Of a stretch of DNA of 21,122 bases, positions 1-7,647 are shown in pieces. This stretch comes from SCQX01 sp035720945 (GTDB taxonomy: Bacteria > Pseudomonadota > Gammaproteobacteria > Burkholderiales > Burkholderiaceae_B), in assembly GCA_035720945.1 (NCBI GenBank), contig DASTNK010000172.1, forward strand, positions 1-21,122, written 5' to 3'. The stretch's first letter is position 1, and the number at the start of each line of letters is the position of its first letter. The notes under the pieces were generated by a model. The model searched no databases, had not been told where the DNA came from, and worked only from the letters and a program-made list of their open reading frames with translations. Made by a program: the position numbers and the translations under genes.

Positions 1-56
1 ATAAGGGTGTCAAACGAGCGGGGTCGCCACTTGCGTGCCAGTACCAGATAAGTCAT
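1..56 (-). CDS. dnaX: DNA polymerase III subunit gamma/tau, N-terminal fragment (cut by window edge)
   Basis: Reading the minus strand from the ATG at 56-54 gives MTYLVLARKWRPRSFDTL before the window ends. This is the hallmark start of DnaX, the clamp-loader ATPase of DNA polymerase III (families usually begin M-[ST]-Y-[LQ]-VLARKWRP-x-x-F). Only 18 full codons are present, so no domain beyond this signature can be checked. No strong Shine-Dalgarno is visible just upstream; an AGGGT-T-ACCCT dyad lies at 62-72. The gene sits directly downstream of ffs on the same strand, with the ffs terminator between them. Identity rests on this very conserved leader. Confidence 0.85.
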   Translation of the reverse strand, partial: MTYLVLARKWRPRSFDTL

Positions 57-136
57 GCGGGAGGGTTACCCTGAGGCTATCGGAAGACGGGAAACAAAAA
101 GTGTACCGGATTCACCGACGCTTTGGCGGGCGATTG

Positions 137-161
137 AAAAACGCCTGAAAGGAAGGAGGCG
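137..161 (-). terminator. Rho-independent terminator at the 3' end of ffs
   Basis: On the minus strand a CGCCT/AGGCG stem (157-161 with 142-146) closes a 10-nt pyrimidine-rich loop and is followed at once by five T residues (141-137). It begins within the last bases of the 4.5S RNA closing stem, so its left arm may be shared with the mature RNA. It separates ffs from dnaX. The stem is only 5 bp, but the T run and position support it. Confidence 0.6.
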
Positions 162-253
162 AGCCTGACTTCGGCACTGGCTCTGAACGACTATGGCTGC
201 TTCGTTCCCGACCTGACCAGGTTCACCGCCGAACCATGCGAAGGGGCCCGCCA
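156..253 (-). ncRNA. ffs: 4.5S signal recognition particle RNA (bacterial small SRP RNA)
   Basis: This is the RNA partner of Ffh in co-translational targeting of membrane proteins. The minus strand carries the conserved core CCTGGTCAGGTCGGGAACG followed by AAGCAGCC, that is, the asymmetric loop, GGAA tetraloop and symmetric loop that Ffh binds. Compared with E. coli, the pair closing the GGAA tetraloop is swapped (UCG-GGAA-CGA instead of UCC-GGAA-GGA), a compensatory change that keeps the stem. The two ends pair: GGCGGGCC (252-245) with GGCTCGCC (165-158), including one G-U pair. The length of about 98 nt suits the small gammaproteobacterial/betaproteobacterial type. It has its own promoter-like boxes and a terminator. 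The ends are accurate to within a few bases. Confidence 0.93.
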
Positions 254-259
254 AATGAA

Positions 260-286
260 AGTTTAACAGGTTCCGACCCCTAACAA
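260..286 (-). promoter_or_regulatory. Predicted sigma-70 promoter of ffs
   Basis: Minus-strand boxes are TTGTTA (286-281) and TAAACT (265-260), 15 bp apart. The -10 box ends 7 nt before the first base of the 4.5S RNA at 252. The spacer is short for sigma-70, so this is a moderate prediction. The -35 box overlaps the TAG stop (282-280) of the helicase gene, so the promoter is tucked against the end of the preceding coding sequence. Confidence 0.45.
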
Positions 287-3200
287 TCGATCCAGAGATC
301 GGCGCGCGGAAAATACAGGGCGGCACGTACCGGACGGCCATCCAGGGCCGCCACGGCTTGACGGTAGCGCTCCATCTGGCCGGCATAGCGCTCGCGCATG
401 CGGGCGGCGAATGCCTCGGCGGACTCTTCTTGCCCGGGCATGCCGGTCTTGTAGTCCACGACCAGCCAGCCTTCCTCGCTGGAAATCGCCAGGTCGATGA
501 CCGACACCCGCCCCGCGGTGTCGACCAGCGACCACTCTCTGTGACCTCGCGCGACGGACAGCAGCCACCGGCCGCGCCCGCTCGCCAGGGTCGCGGCGAG
601 GGTTGCGCGGACCGCGTCGGCGGCCGCGGCCAGATTGGCTTCCCGCACCCCCGCGCGCGACAACTGCGTTCTGAACGCCGGCACTGCTTGCTCCACGTTG
701 TCGGCCGTCCACTGCGCGCCACCACCGTGCCCACCCAGGTATTCCAGCCAGGCATGCGCCACCGTACCAATGGCGGCCTCGTCGCCGGGCTCGGCGCGCC
801 ACTCCCAGTGTTTGCCGGGCCGCGCAGAGGCGGCGGTGACGGGCTCTGGAAGATCCGCCAGCGCCAGGCGCAGCAGATCTCGATGCCTGTCGGCCGGTGT
901 GCCGCCGGCGTCCAATGACGGGAAGGTCGGCTCGCCACAATCCAGATGGTCCCACAGGCGTCCCAATAGGCTGCCGGACGTGGGCGGACGCGCCGCGCCG
1001 TCCTCGACCCGCACGAGCCCGACCAGATGCAGACGCCGGCGGGCACGCGTCGCCGCGACATACAGCAATCTGTCGGACTCGTAGTCGGCCCGTTGTTTCT
1101 CGCGCCGCGCGAGATAGTCCGAGACCGGATCGGATCCGTCCTGGGCGCGGGGCTTGATCGGGCCGAGCAATATGCGGTCGCCATCGAGCTCGAAGCGCAC
1201 CAGGGGTGATCGGTCGGTCGCGGGCCGGCGGTGCAAACCCATCAGCACGACCTCATCGAATTCCATCCCCTTGGATTTGTGAATGGTCATGACTTCGACA
1301 GCCGCGCCGTCGCCACCCGACGACGCATAGAGCCCGTCGAGACGCGCATCGAGCTCCGTCACGTCCGGGTTTCCATAAGGCGCCAGCGTTTCGATCAACC
1401 GAAAGAAACGTTCGGCATCCGATTGGTCCTCGACGCTGGCATAGACCTCGGACCCACCCAGGCGCTGCCAGCATTGCTCCAACCAGGCCGCGAACGGCAC
1501 AGCGCCGGAACGATTGCCCGCGTCGAGCAGGATGGTGGCCGCGCGGCGTAGCCGCCGCGCTTCATCCGTTGACAGAATCGACGTGGGGACGCCGCCGCCT
1601 TCCAGCCAGCGCGCCAACAGGAACGGCACAGCGGAAACATGATCCGAACCGAACAACGCATGCAGACTGGACAGGGTCATCCCACACACCGGCGAACGCA
1701 GCACGGAAAGCCAGGCCAGGCGATCACCATCGTGCGACAGCGCGCGCGCCAATTGCACCAGGTCCTCGATCACTTGGCGCGATTTCAACGCCTCGAGCTC
1801 GACTGCTCGACAAGGGACGCCTTCCTGTCTGAGCAATCGCAGCACGCCTTCCAGGTGATTTCTTGCGCGCACCAGGATCGCCACCGGATGCGCGCTTTCA
1901 GCATCCCGATTCGCCAGGGCGTCCCTGACCAGACCGAGGACCAGGGACTCCGTCTGTCGCGTGTGGGAATCGGCACGGGAATCGGTATCCGGCCCGTCCT
2001 CTTCGCCCGATTGCCAGACCGGATGAAAACGAACCGCCAGACCGTCACCGGCCTCGTGAAAGGCGCGCGACCCGGTATACGAGATCGCACCGAGCGCGGC
2101 ATCGTCAGCCGGGGGAAACAATGGCTTGAACGTGCGATTGACCCAGTCGACGATGCCCTGATCGGACCGGAAATTGTCGGTCAGCCGCAGGAACTCCGGC
2201 GTGACATTCGTTAGCCCAGAATCACGAACTTTCAGGAAAAGCCCCACCTCGGCCTTGCGGAAACGGTAGATGGACTGCATAGGGTCGCCGACCAGGAACA
2301 GCGTGCGGCCGTCACCAGGCGACCAACCCGCCGTCAGACTCTCGAGCAACACGATCTGCGAATGACTGGTGTCCTGGAACTCGTCGACAAGGATATGCTT
2401 GACTGACGCGTCGAGCTTCAACAGCAACTCGCTGGGGTCGTCCGCGCCACCAAGGGCTTGCACCGCGCGTTGCGCGATTTCTATGAAATCGACTTCGCCC
2501 GTTTCCGCGAAACGCAATTGCAGTTGCGCCGAAGCCAGACGCAACACCCCGAGCATCGCGTTCAGCGTAGCCAGCTGTTCGTCGGTGTAACCGGAAAAAG
2601 GCGCGCACCGCGCGGCTTGCAGCGAGGGCGCCCAGGCGCCGGCATCAGGCCGCGCGCGCGCCAGCCATTCCTCGAAGGCTTGCTTGTGCGGGCTGCCCGG
2701 CGCGAAACCCTGGCTCTTATTGACTTTGGCCCGTAGCTCACCTTTCGCGGTGAGCAGCGCATCGGCCAACGCCCGCCACCGTGGGCCGTCGATCGATGGA
2801 TCGGTGCCGAACGGTGTGCCGTCCCAGTCTTCCAATGGGCCAAGATCGAGCTTGCCACCCTGATCCGCAAGATGCCGGGCCGCGGCGGCCACACTGGCGC
2901 CGACGTCGCCCGCCCATCCCATTGGCATCGCGTCGCTCAGGCGTCGTAGATCCTCTTCCTGGGCAAGCTCCAGGTTTGCGAGCAGCAGGGCCGCGTCATC
3001 ACCCGCGTCGAGCAGCGGCAGCCATTGATCCCGGCGCGCCAATCCCAGCGCCAACAATTCCTGCGCCACACGGCCATCGACATCCAGATGGTCCAGCAGC
3101 GCCGCCACCACCGGCTCATCGTCGACCATGGCCAGCGTGGCTTGCGCTGCCGCCAGGTAGTGCGCACCCGAGCGATCGGACACCTTTGGCAATCCGCCCA

Positions 3201-3663
3201 GGTGGCTGAGCCAGGGCATGGCGCGCACCAGATGCGCGCACAGCGAATCAATCGTGCGGATGGACAGGCGCGCGGGGTACTGCAGCAGGTTCCATTTTTT
3301 TGTGTCGTCGTGTTCCAGCGCCCTTCGGGCCAAGGCCAGGCTGCGACGCTGATGCGCCGGAATGTTCCTCCCGGCCTCGGCATCCCCACGTTTCTCCGCG
3401 GCGACAACGGCTCGGGCGGCGTGCAGTTTCTTCAACACCCGCTCATGCATCTCGGACGCCGCTTTGCGCGTGAACGTGATGGCCACGATTTCCTCGGGGC
3501 GCTCGACGGTGGCCAGCAAGGCCAGTATGCGGTCGGTCAGCAGCTCCGTCTTGCCGGAGCCAGCCGGAGCCTGGACGAGAAACGAACGCGAAGGATCCAC
3601 TGCGGCGATCCGCACTTCAAGATCGGACGGGCGCTTGTCGATACTCACGTTATCGGTCCTCAT
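280..3663 (-). CDS. AddA-like UvrD/Rep-family helicase with C-terminal PD-(D/E)XK nuclease domain
   Basis: This 1127-residue protein has the layout of the helicase-nuclease subunit of AddAB/RecBCD-type complexes, which unwind and resect DNA ends for recombination. Visible motifs in order: Walker A APAGSGKT (32-39); motif Ia region AITFTRKAA; Walker B/motif II DEFQDT (427-432); motif III GDPMQSIYRFRKAE (about 459); motif V HKSKGMEFD; motif VI YVAATRARRRL. The C-terminal nuclease has His970 (AHAWLEYL), Asp1057 (VIDLA) and Asp1070-Tyr-Lys1072 (VVDYKTG), so its metal-binding and catalytic residues look intact. The ATG at 3663 overlaps the end of the upstream nuclease gene by 14 nt, suggesting translational coupling and a 1:1 complex. 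Length is slightly below typical AddA. The family call is firm; addA as a name is not certain, since betaproteobacterial pairs diverge from the Bacillus type. Confidence 0.9.
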   Translation of the reverse strand: MRTDNVSIDKRPSDLEVRIAAVDPSRSFLVQAPAGSGKTELLTDRILALLATVERPEEIVAITFTRKAASEMHERVLKKLHAARAVVAAEKRGDAEAGRNIPAHQRRSLALARRALEHDDTKKWNLLQYPARLSIRTIDSLCAHLVRAMPWLSHLGGLPKVSDRSGAHYLAAAQATLAMVDDEPVVAALLDHLDVDGRVAQELLALGLARRDQWLPLLDAGDDAALLLANLELAQEEDLRRLSDAMPMGWAGDVGASVAAAARHLADQGGKLDLGPLEDWDGTPFGTDPSIDGPRWRALADALLTAKGELRAKVNKSQGFAPGSPHKQAFEEWLARARPDAGAWAPSLQAARCAPFSGYTDEQLATLNAMLGVLRLASAQLQLRFAETGEVDFIEIAQRAVQALGGADDPSELLLKLDASVKHILVDEFQDTSHSQIVLLESLTAGWSPGDGRTLFLVGDPMQSIYRFRKAEVGLFLKVRDSGLTNVTPEFLRLTDNFRSDQGIVDWVNRTFKPLFPPADDAALGAISYTGSRAFHEAGDGLAVRFHPVWQSGEEDGPDTDSRADSHTRQTESLVLGLVRDALANRDAESAHPVAILVRARNHLEGVLRLLRQEGVPCRAVELEALKSRQVIEDLVQLARALSHDGDRLAWLSVLRSPVCGMTLSSLHALFGSDHVSAVPFLLARWLEGGGVPTSILSTDEARRLRRAATILLDAGNRSGAVPFAAWLEQCWQRLGGSEVYASVEDQSDAERFFRLIETLAPYGNPDVTELDARLDGLYASSGGDGAAVEVMTIHKSKGMEFDEVVLMGLHRRPATDRSPLVRFELDGDRILLGPIKPRAQDGSDPVSDYLARREKQRADYESDRLLYVAATRARRRLHLVGLVRVEDGAARPPTSGSLLGRLWDHLDCGEPTFPSLDAGGTPADRHRDLLRLALADLPEPVTAASARPGKHWEWRAEPGDEAAIGTVAHAWLEYLGGHGGGAQWTADNVEQAVPAFRTQLSRAGVREANLAAAADAVRATLAATLASGRGRWLLSVARGHREWSLVDTAGRVSVIDLAISSEEGWLVVDYKTGMPGQEESAEAFAARMRERYAGQMERYRQAVAALDGRPVRAALYFPRADLWIDC

Positions 3664-6415
3664 TCAGGCGCAGGAACGGCCGCGCATCGCAATAATCGAG
3701 ATCGGCGGAATTCCGGATTTCGTTGACGGCCCTGCCCTCGGCGTATTCGTCTGCCAAGCCTTCGATCGCGCGCCGCCAGTCGTCCATGAGCCGTTCCCAT
3801 GAATGATCCGCATACAGTGGCCAGTCCGCCGGACTGGCCAATCCAGGCAGTCCGCAATCGGTATCGGCCAGCCCGCGAGCCTCGACCTTGCGCGCGTGCA
3901 GCCTGGCGAGCACCAATGCCGCCACCTGCCCGGTCCGCTCAGCCAGCACCGCGGCATAGAACGGCAGTTGCAAGCCAATCGGACGTTCGCGCATCCAATC
4001 ACTCTTCGGGTCGAGCCGGCCCAGCCCGGATTTGTAGTCGATGATCGCCATGCGCCCGTCGGCAAGCCGATCGACGCGATCGATACGCAACGATAGGTCC
4101 AGAGGACCGAACGTCCAGGCGCAGTCCTGTTCGAGCGCCGCCACGGTGAAGGGCGGCCGTTCACATTCCAGCGCGAGCCAGGCCTCCAGCACCGTTCGCC
4201 CGCGCAGGACTTCCAGCGCCTTGAGCGCCGGACCGTAGTCGCGCAGACACTCATCGCCGGCCTGGGCCGTCGCTTGCTCGACCAGATGATCCAGCATGGC
4301 ATCGTCCCGGGCGCGAAGCAGACCTTCCTGGTTGTCCAGGAGACGCCATACGAGCTCGATGGCCTTATGCAGGAAGATGCCGCGCGCGTTCCGGTCGTGG
4401 AGACTGGCATATCCCGGCAGATCGGACGCCCCCAGACGGTACTTCACGAAAGCCCAGAGTGGATTGCGCGCCTGCGTGTCGATGACGCCGATGCCGCCCC
4501 GGGTCTTGTCGCCGGGAACCAGCGCGGGTCCGTTGTCGTCGACCAGGCGATCGAGCACACAACCGCGCACTGGGCGCCGGGCGACCTGGGTGACGACAAG
4601 CTTCGCGCTGGGCGACGCGATCGGCGCACCTTCCGGATGCGTTGGCGATGCCTCGAAAAACGGACTGGCCCGCAAATCGCGCTCGCCGTCCCGTCGAGCG
4701 TGGCTGAACCACACCTCGGGCGCGCTGGCCAGAAACGACGCGACCATTGTCCGCGCCCATTCCAATTCGCGATCGGGCGTGGCCCGTGGCGCCTGCGCCC
4801 TTCGCAGCGCCCCCAGCGGAATGAGCGGATTGGGGCCAGGCACGGCCGGCAGAACGTCATCCGTCAGACCCAGAACCCAGACACCATCCCAACGGCCGCC
4901 TTCCGATTCCAGAAAGCCGAGCACCTCGAGCCGCGAGGACGGATCGCGCTGCGGTTGGAACAAGGTCTCGTCCAGTAGCCGCCGCAACAACGTCAGCGCG
5001 GCCGAGGCCGTCAAACAACCCAACACGGTTTCTTGCCTGGCCAGATTGGCCAGAGCGGACTCGAACGCCTCGACCACCTGATACGCATGACTGTCCAGCG
5101 CGGCATCGCCGGGAAAACCAATGCGGCGCAACCATTGCCGGAATAAATCGACCCAGGCGCCCACGGTGGTTTCCGTTGGCGCACCCCGACGAGTCGACTT
5201 CCAGTCTGTCCAGGATGCGGCGAGCCGTGGCGCCGTGACCGTCAGCCTTTCGACAAACTCCTTCACAGTGACAACCATCGTCCCGCGTCGTCGCCATGCG
5301 ACGTCCAGCGCGGCGCGGGCCGAACTCTCGGTGGACGCCCCGGCGCAGCACCCCGCCAACAAAGCCGCCCCCAGCGTATCGACGCTGCACGCATCTTGCT
5401 CGGAAAAAGATGACAGGACACGCAGCCACGCGAGGGCCGCCCGGGCATGGACCCATTCACCAAGCGGCCTGGCCACGGCAACGTCATAAGGCCGAACAGG
5501 CCGGAGCGACGCGTTCAACGCATCGACGGCGTGATCGATGCCAGGCTCCAGGCGTGGAGTATCCGCCGGCACCCTCAGGGCGTCGCGCAAGACGCGGTGC
5601 GCTAGAACGACATCCGAATCCAGGCGCGCCGCGATGATCGCGAACCGCCCCGCCGGCCGGCGTTCAAGGCTGTCCGCCGCCCACTGCGCAGCCAGACGCC
5701 ATTCGGCGTCGGGCTCGTCGGCCACCACGCGCTCGACGCGACATGCCGGCCCGACGTCTGGGTGGAGAGCGCATATGCGCACCCCCGCCTCGCGCAACGC
5801 CGCCATCAGACGCGTCTGGCGTGGGGACAACGCTGCGAAGCCGGCCAGAACCAGTGTCTGGAAGGACAGCGCCAAGGCACCACTCTCGGCCGCGCCGCAG
5901 ACGCGCTCATACTCGAGATTGTCGTCCTCGGCATCCAGATCAGCCAACGCCGCGCGGTAATGCCGGCGCCAGACCTGGAAGCGGCGATACTCGTCGGTTT
6001 CCTCGCCAGGCAACGTTTCCGCGTAGCCGTCGGACACGAGGCGGTCGGCGTCGAGCGCGTGACGCGCCGCCTGCGCGATGTCGAGAAGCACGCGATCCGC
6101 CTCGTCGCGGGCGATGACCCGCTCCCAGAGACGCCGGGAGGCGAACGTATCGAGCCGGCGCGCGGGCGCCACACCGCCCGGCGCAAAACACGCTTGGCCC
6201 CCCAGCGCCCGCAACCAGGCCGTGAACGGCAGAATCCCAGGCAGTGGCGCCGCCGCGCGCCCCGCACCGAGACGCGGCGCCAGAACGGTGACCAGACGCC
6301 GCGCGTACCGATTGTTCACCGTCACGATCAGGATGTCGTCGGCATTTTGCCCCACTCGCAGCACGTCCTCGACGAGCTCGTCGAAGGAAATCGAAGCGTC
6401 CGGATCAAGAATCAT
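3650..6415 (-). CDS. AddB-like PD-(D/E)XK nuclease, probable DNA repair protein
   Basis: This 921-residue protein is the likely partner of the downstream helicase. The C-terminal part holds a RecB-type nuclease: a His in FLHKAIELVWRLL (about 679-691), Asp779 in RIDRVDRL and Asp793-Tyr-Lys795 in IIDYKSG. The N-terminal two thirds resemble an inactivated helicase as in AddB: no Walker A motif is seen, but the phrases VLGFLESEGGRWDGVWVLGL and FSHARRDGERDL are typical of this group. I see only one Cys near the C-terminus (DYCDARPF), so the four-Cys iron-sulfur clasp of Bacillus AddB appears absent. The frame stays open to 6517, but promoter-like boxes at 6449-6476 lie inside that extension, and the 34 extra residues are Cys-rich and unlike the family. 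The start at 6415 (MILDPDASISFDELV) is therefore preferred. No strong ribosome binding site precedes it. Confidence 0.85.
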   Translation of the reverse strand: MILDPDASISFDELVEDVLRVGQNADDILIVTVNNRYARRLVTVLAPRLGAGRAAAPLPGILPFTAWLRALGGQACFAPGGVAPARRLDTFASRRLWERVIARDEADRVLLDIAQAARHALDADRLVSDGYAETLPGEETDEYRRFQVWRRHYRAALADLDAEDDNLEYERVCGAAESGALALSFQTLVLAGFAALSPRQTRLMAALREAGVRICALHPDVGPACRVERVVADEPDAEWRLAAQWAADSLERRPAGRFAIIAARLDSDVVLAHRVLRDALRVPADTPRLEPGIDHAVDALNASLRPVRPYDVAVARPLGEWVHARAALAWLRVLSSFSEQDACSVDTLGAALLAGCCAGASTESSARAALDVAWRRRGTMVVTVKEFVERLTVTAPRLAASWTDWKSTRRGAPTETTVGAWVDLFRQWLRRIGFPGDAALDSHAYQVVEAFESALANLARQETVLGCLTASAALTLLRRLLDETLFQPQRDPSSRLEVLGFLESEGGRWDGVWVLGLTDDVLPAVPGPNPLIPLGALRRAQAPRATPDRELEWARTMVASFLASAPEVWFSHARRDGERDLRASPFFEASPTHPEGAPIASPSAKLVVTQVARRPVRGCVLDRLVDDNGPALVPGDKTRGGIGVIDTQARNPLWAFVKYRLGASDLPGYASLHDRNARGIFLHKAIELVWRLLDNQEGLLRARDDAMLDHLVEQATAQAGDECLRDYGPALKALEVLRGRTVLEAWLALECERPPFTVAALEQDCAWTFGPLDLSLRIDRVDRLADGRMAIIDYKSGLGRLDPKSDWMRERPIGLQLPFYAAVLAERTGQVAALVLARLHARKVEARGLADTDCGLPGLASPADWPLYADHSWERLMDDWRRAIEGLADEYAEGRAVNEIRNSADLDYCDARPFLRLNEDR

Positions 6416-6448
6416 GCTGGCGACAAATAAAACGAAGGAGATTGCTAC

Positions 6449-6476
6449 GGTATAGCATGCCGACGCCGCCCCGCAA
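6449..6476 (-). promoter_or_regulatory. Predicted promoter of the AddB/AddA-like operon
   Basis: Minus-strand boxes are TTGCGG (6476-6471) and TATACC (6454-6449), with a 16-bp spacer. Transcription would begin near 6442 and leave a leader of about 27 nt before the ATG at 6415. A CCCCG/CGGGG dyad (6478-6493) lies just upstream, in the 130-bp gap shared with the divergent modE. The boxes are imperfect; the prediction rests on spacing and position. Confidence 0.4.
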
Positions 6477-6545
6477 CCCCCGAAACACCGGGGATCCGGC
6501 ATACACTTACAGACCAACCTGGATCACCGCCCCAAGGAATGCCGC

Positions 6546-7379
6546 ATGGAAAAAAAACGCTCCGCCCGAAGCGACTCCGCGCCGCCCATCGAGCTGACCG
6601 GAACGCTGGCACTGCGCTCACGGAACAAGACCTGGGGCAATCCACGGCGCATGGCCTTGCTCGCCGCCATCGGGGAAGAGGGGTCCATCACCGCCGCGGC
6701 CAAGAAAGTCGGGCTGAGTTACAAGGCAGCCTGGGATGCGGTCGACGCCATGAACAACCTGGCCGACGAACCCCTGGTCACCCGCATCACCGGGGGGCAG
6801 CGGGGCGGCGGTGCCACCCTGACCCCGCGCGCCGTTGAACTGATCGCACACTACGAGATCGTCAGCCACGAGCACGAGCGCTTCATGAAACGTCTGGCCG
6901 GCGTCAGCGCCGGCGCGGCGCATAACCTCGAACTCATGGAGCACATGATGATCCAGACATCCGCCCGCAACAAACTGGCCGGCACCATCCGCCACATCAA
7001 ATCCGGGGCGGTCAATGACGAGATCATCATTGAAATCGCCGGCGGCACCGAAATCGTGGCCACCATCACCAGCGAAAGCGTGCACACACTGGAATTGCGT
7101 GTAGGCAGGCGCGTGCTGGCGCTCATCAAGGCGTCCTCGGTGCTGGTCGGCCTGCCAACCGAGAAACCCGCCATCTCGGCGCGCAACCAGATCCCGGGGG
7201 GAATCAGCCGAATCGTTCCCGGCGCGGTCAATGGCGAAGTCAGCATAGAGCTCGCCTATGGCCAGGTCATCACCGCCGTGGTCAGCCTCGACAGCATCCG
7301 CGCGCTGGCCCTGACGGAAGGCAAGCCCGCCGTGGCCATCTTCATGGCCTCCAGTGTGATTCTGGCGGGGCTGGAGTAG
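6546..7379 (+). CDS. modE: Molybdate-responsive transcriptional regulator ModE
   Basis: This 277-residue protein has the full ModE layout. The N-terminal winged helix-turn-helix covers about residues 18-115 (GSITAAAKKVGLSYKAAWD around 46-64, then the wing GGQRGGGATLTPRAVELI). Two Mop/TOBE molybdate-binding domains follow, 139-203 and 211-277, each opening with SARN. ModE dimers that bind molybdate repress molybdate transport genes and can activate molybdoenzyme genes. E. coli ModE is 262 residues, so this one is full length. The ATG is preceded by AAGGAA (6534-6539) with good spacing. It diverges from the DNA-repair pair. Its presumed target, modABC, lies about 10 kb away on the opposite strand, with a matching operator at 19990-20017. 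Confidence 0.96.
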   Translation: MEKKRSARSDSAPPIELTGTLALRSRNKTWGNPRRMALLAAIGEEGSITAAAKKVGLSYKAAWDAVDAMNNLADEPLVTRITGGQRGGGATLTPRAVELIAHYEIVSHEHERFMKRLAGVSAGAAHNLELMEHMMIQTSARNKLAGTIRHIKSGAVNDEIIIEIAGGTEIVATITSESVHTLELRVGRRVLALIKASSVLVGLPTEKPAISARNQIPGGISRIVPGAVNGEVSIELAYGQVITAVVSLDSIRALALTEGKPAVAIFMASSVILAGLE

Positions 7380-7647
7380 CTTCACACGGACGCTTTTCGC
7401 CGTACTCGCCTGGCCACGCGTTGGCCTTTCGGACCAATCAGTTTCAGTTATCAAACGATAATATAAAAAATCGAAACAGATAGTTCCGTTTTTTAGGGTT
7501 AACGTGAATTGTCGCCTCACCCGATACCGTTCAATATGAACGGATCGTTCCTATCCTAGTTGGCGCATCCGTCCGCTTCGGACCGCGCTCGTTCTCTCGA
7601 CGCGCAGCCGCCTTCCCCAATCCCGTCTTCAAGAGCGGAATGCCTCC
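7380..7647 (+). other. Intergenic region between modE and the peptide-transport operon
   Basis: These 268 bp contain a weak hairpin after modE (GGCCA 7412-7416, TGGCC 7422-7426, then TTT), which may end its transcript. An AT-rich stretch at about 7438-7497 is clearly unlike its GC-rich surroundings and probably carries promoter or regulator-binding sequence. The perfect dyad at 7527-7543 is listed separately. I could not identify a convincing -35/-10 pair. No small coding sequence is evident. Confidence 0.5.
7527..7550 (+). repeat. Operator-like inverted repeat upstream of the transport operon
   Basis: CCGTTCA (7527-7533), a 3-bp ATA spacer and TGAACGG (7537-7543) form a perfect 17-bp dyad. 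A third half-site follows: GAACG (7538-7542), GAT, CGTTC (7546-7550). Two overlapping palindromes with a common half-site look like a protein-binding operator. There is no T run, so a terminator is unlikely. It lies about 100 bp upstream of the first permease gene. The regulator is unknown. Confidence 0.4.

Noticed and set aside
100..128. Promoter for dnaX with TACACT at 105-100
   Set aside because: No acceptable -35 box stands 16-18 bp upstream, so the site was not annotated.
66..1184. Minus-strand frame overlapping the helicase 3' end and the ffs region
   Set aside because: It runs through the 4.5S RNA gene and out of frame with the helicase nuclease domain, whose catalytic motifs are intact in the annotated frame.
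7447..7475. Possible second ModE site in the AT-rich stretch after modE
   Set aside because: CGAT and ATCG flank an AT-rich core, but arm sequence and spacing do not fit the ModE consensus that the modA site matches so well. It is left as an unexplained AT-rich segment.
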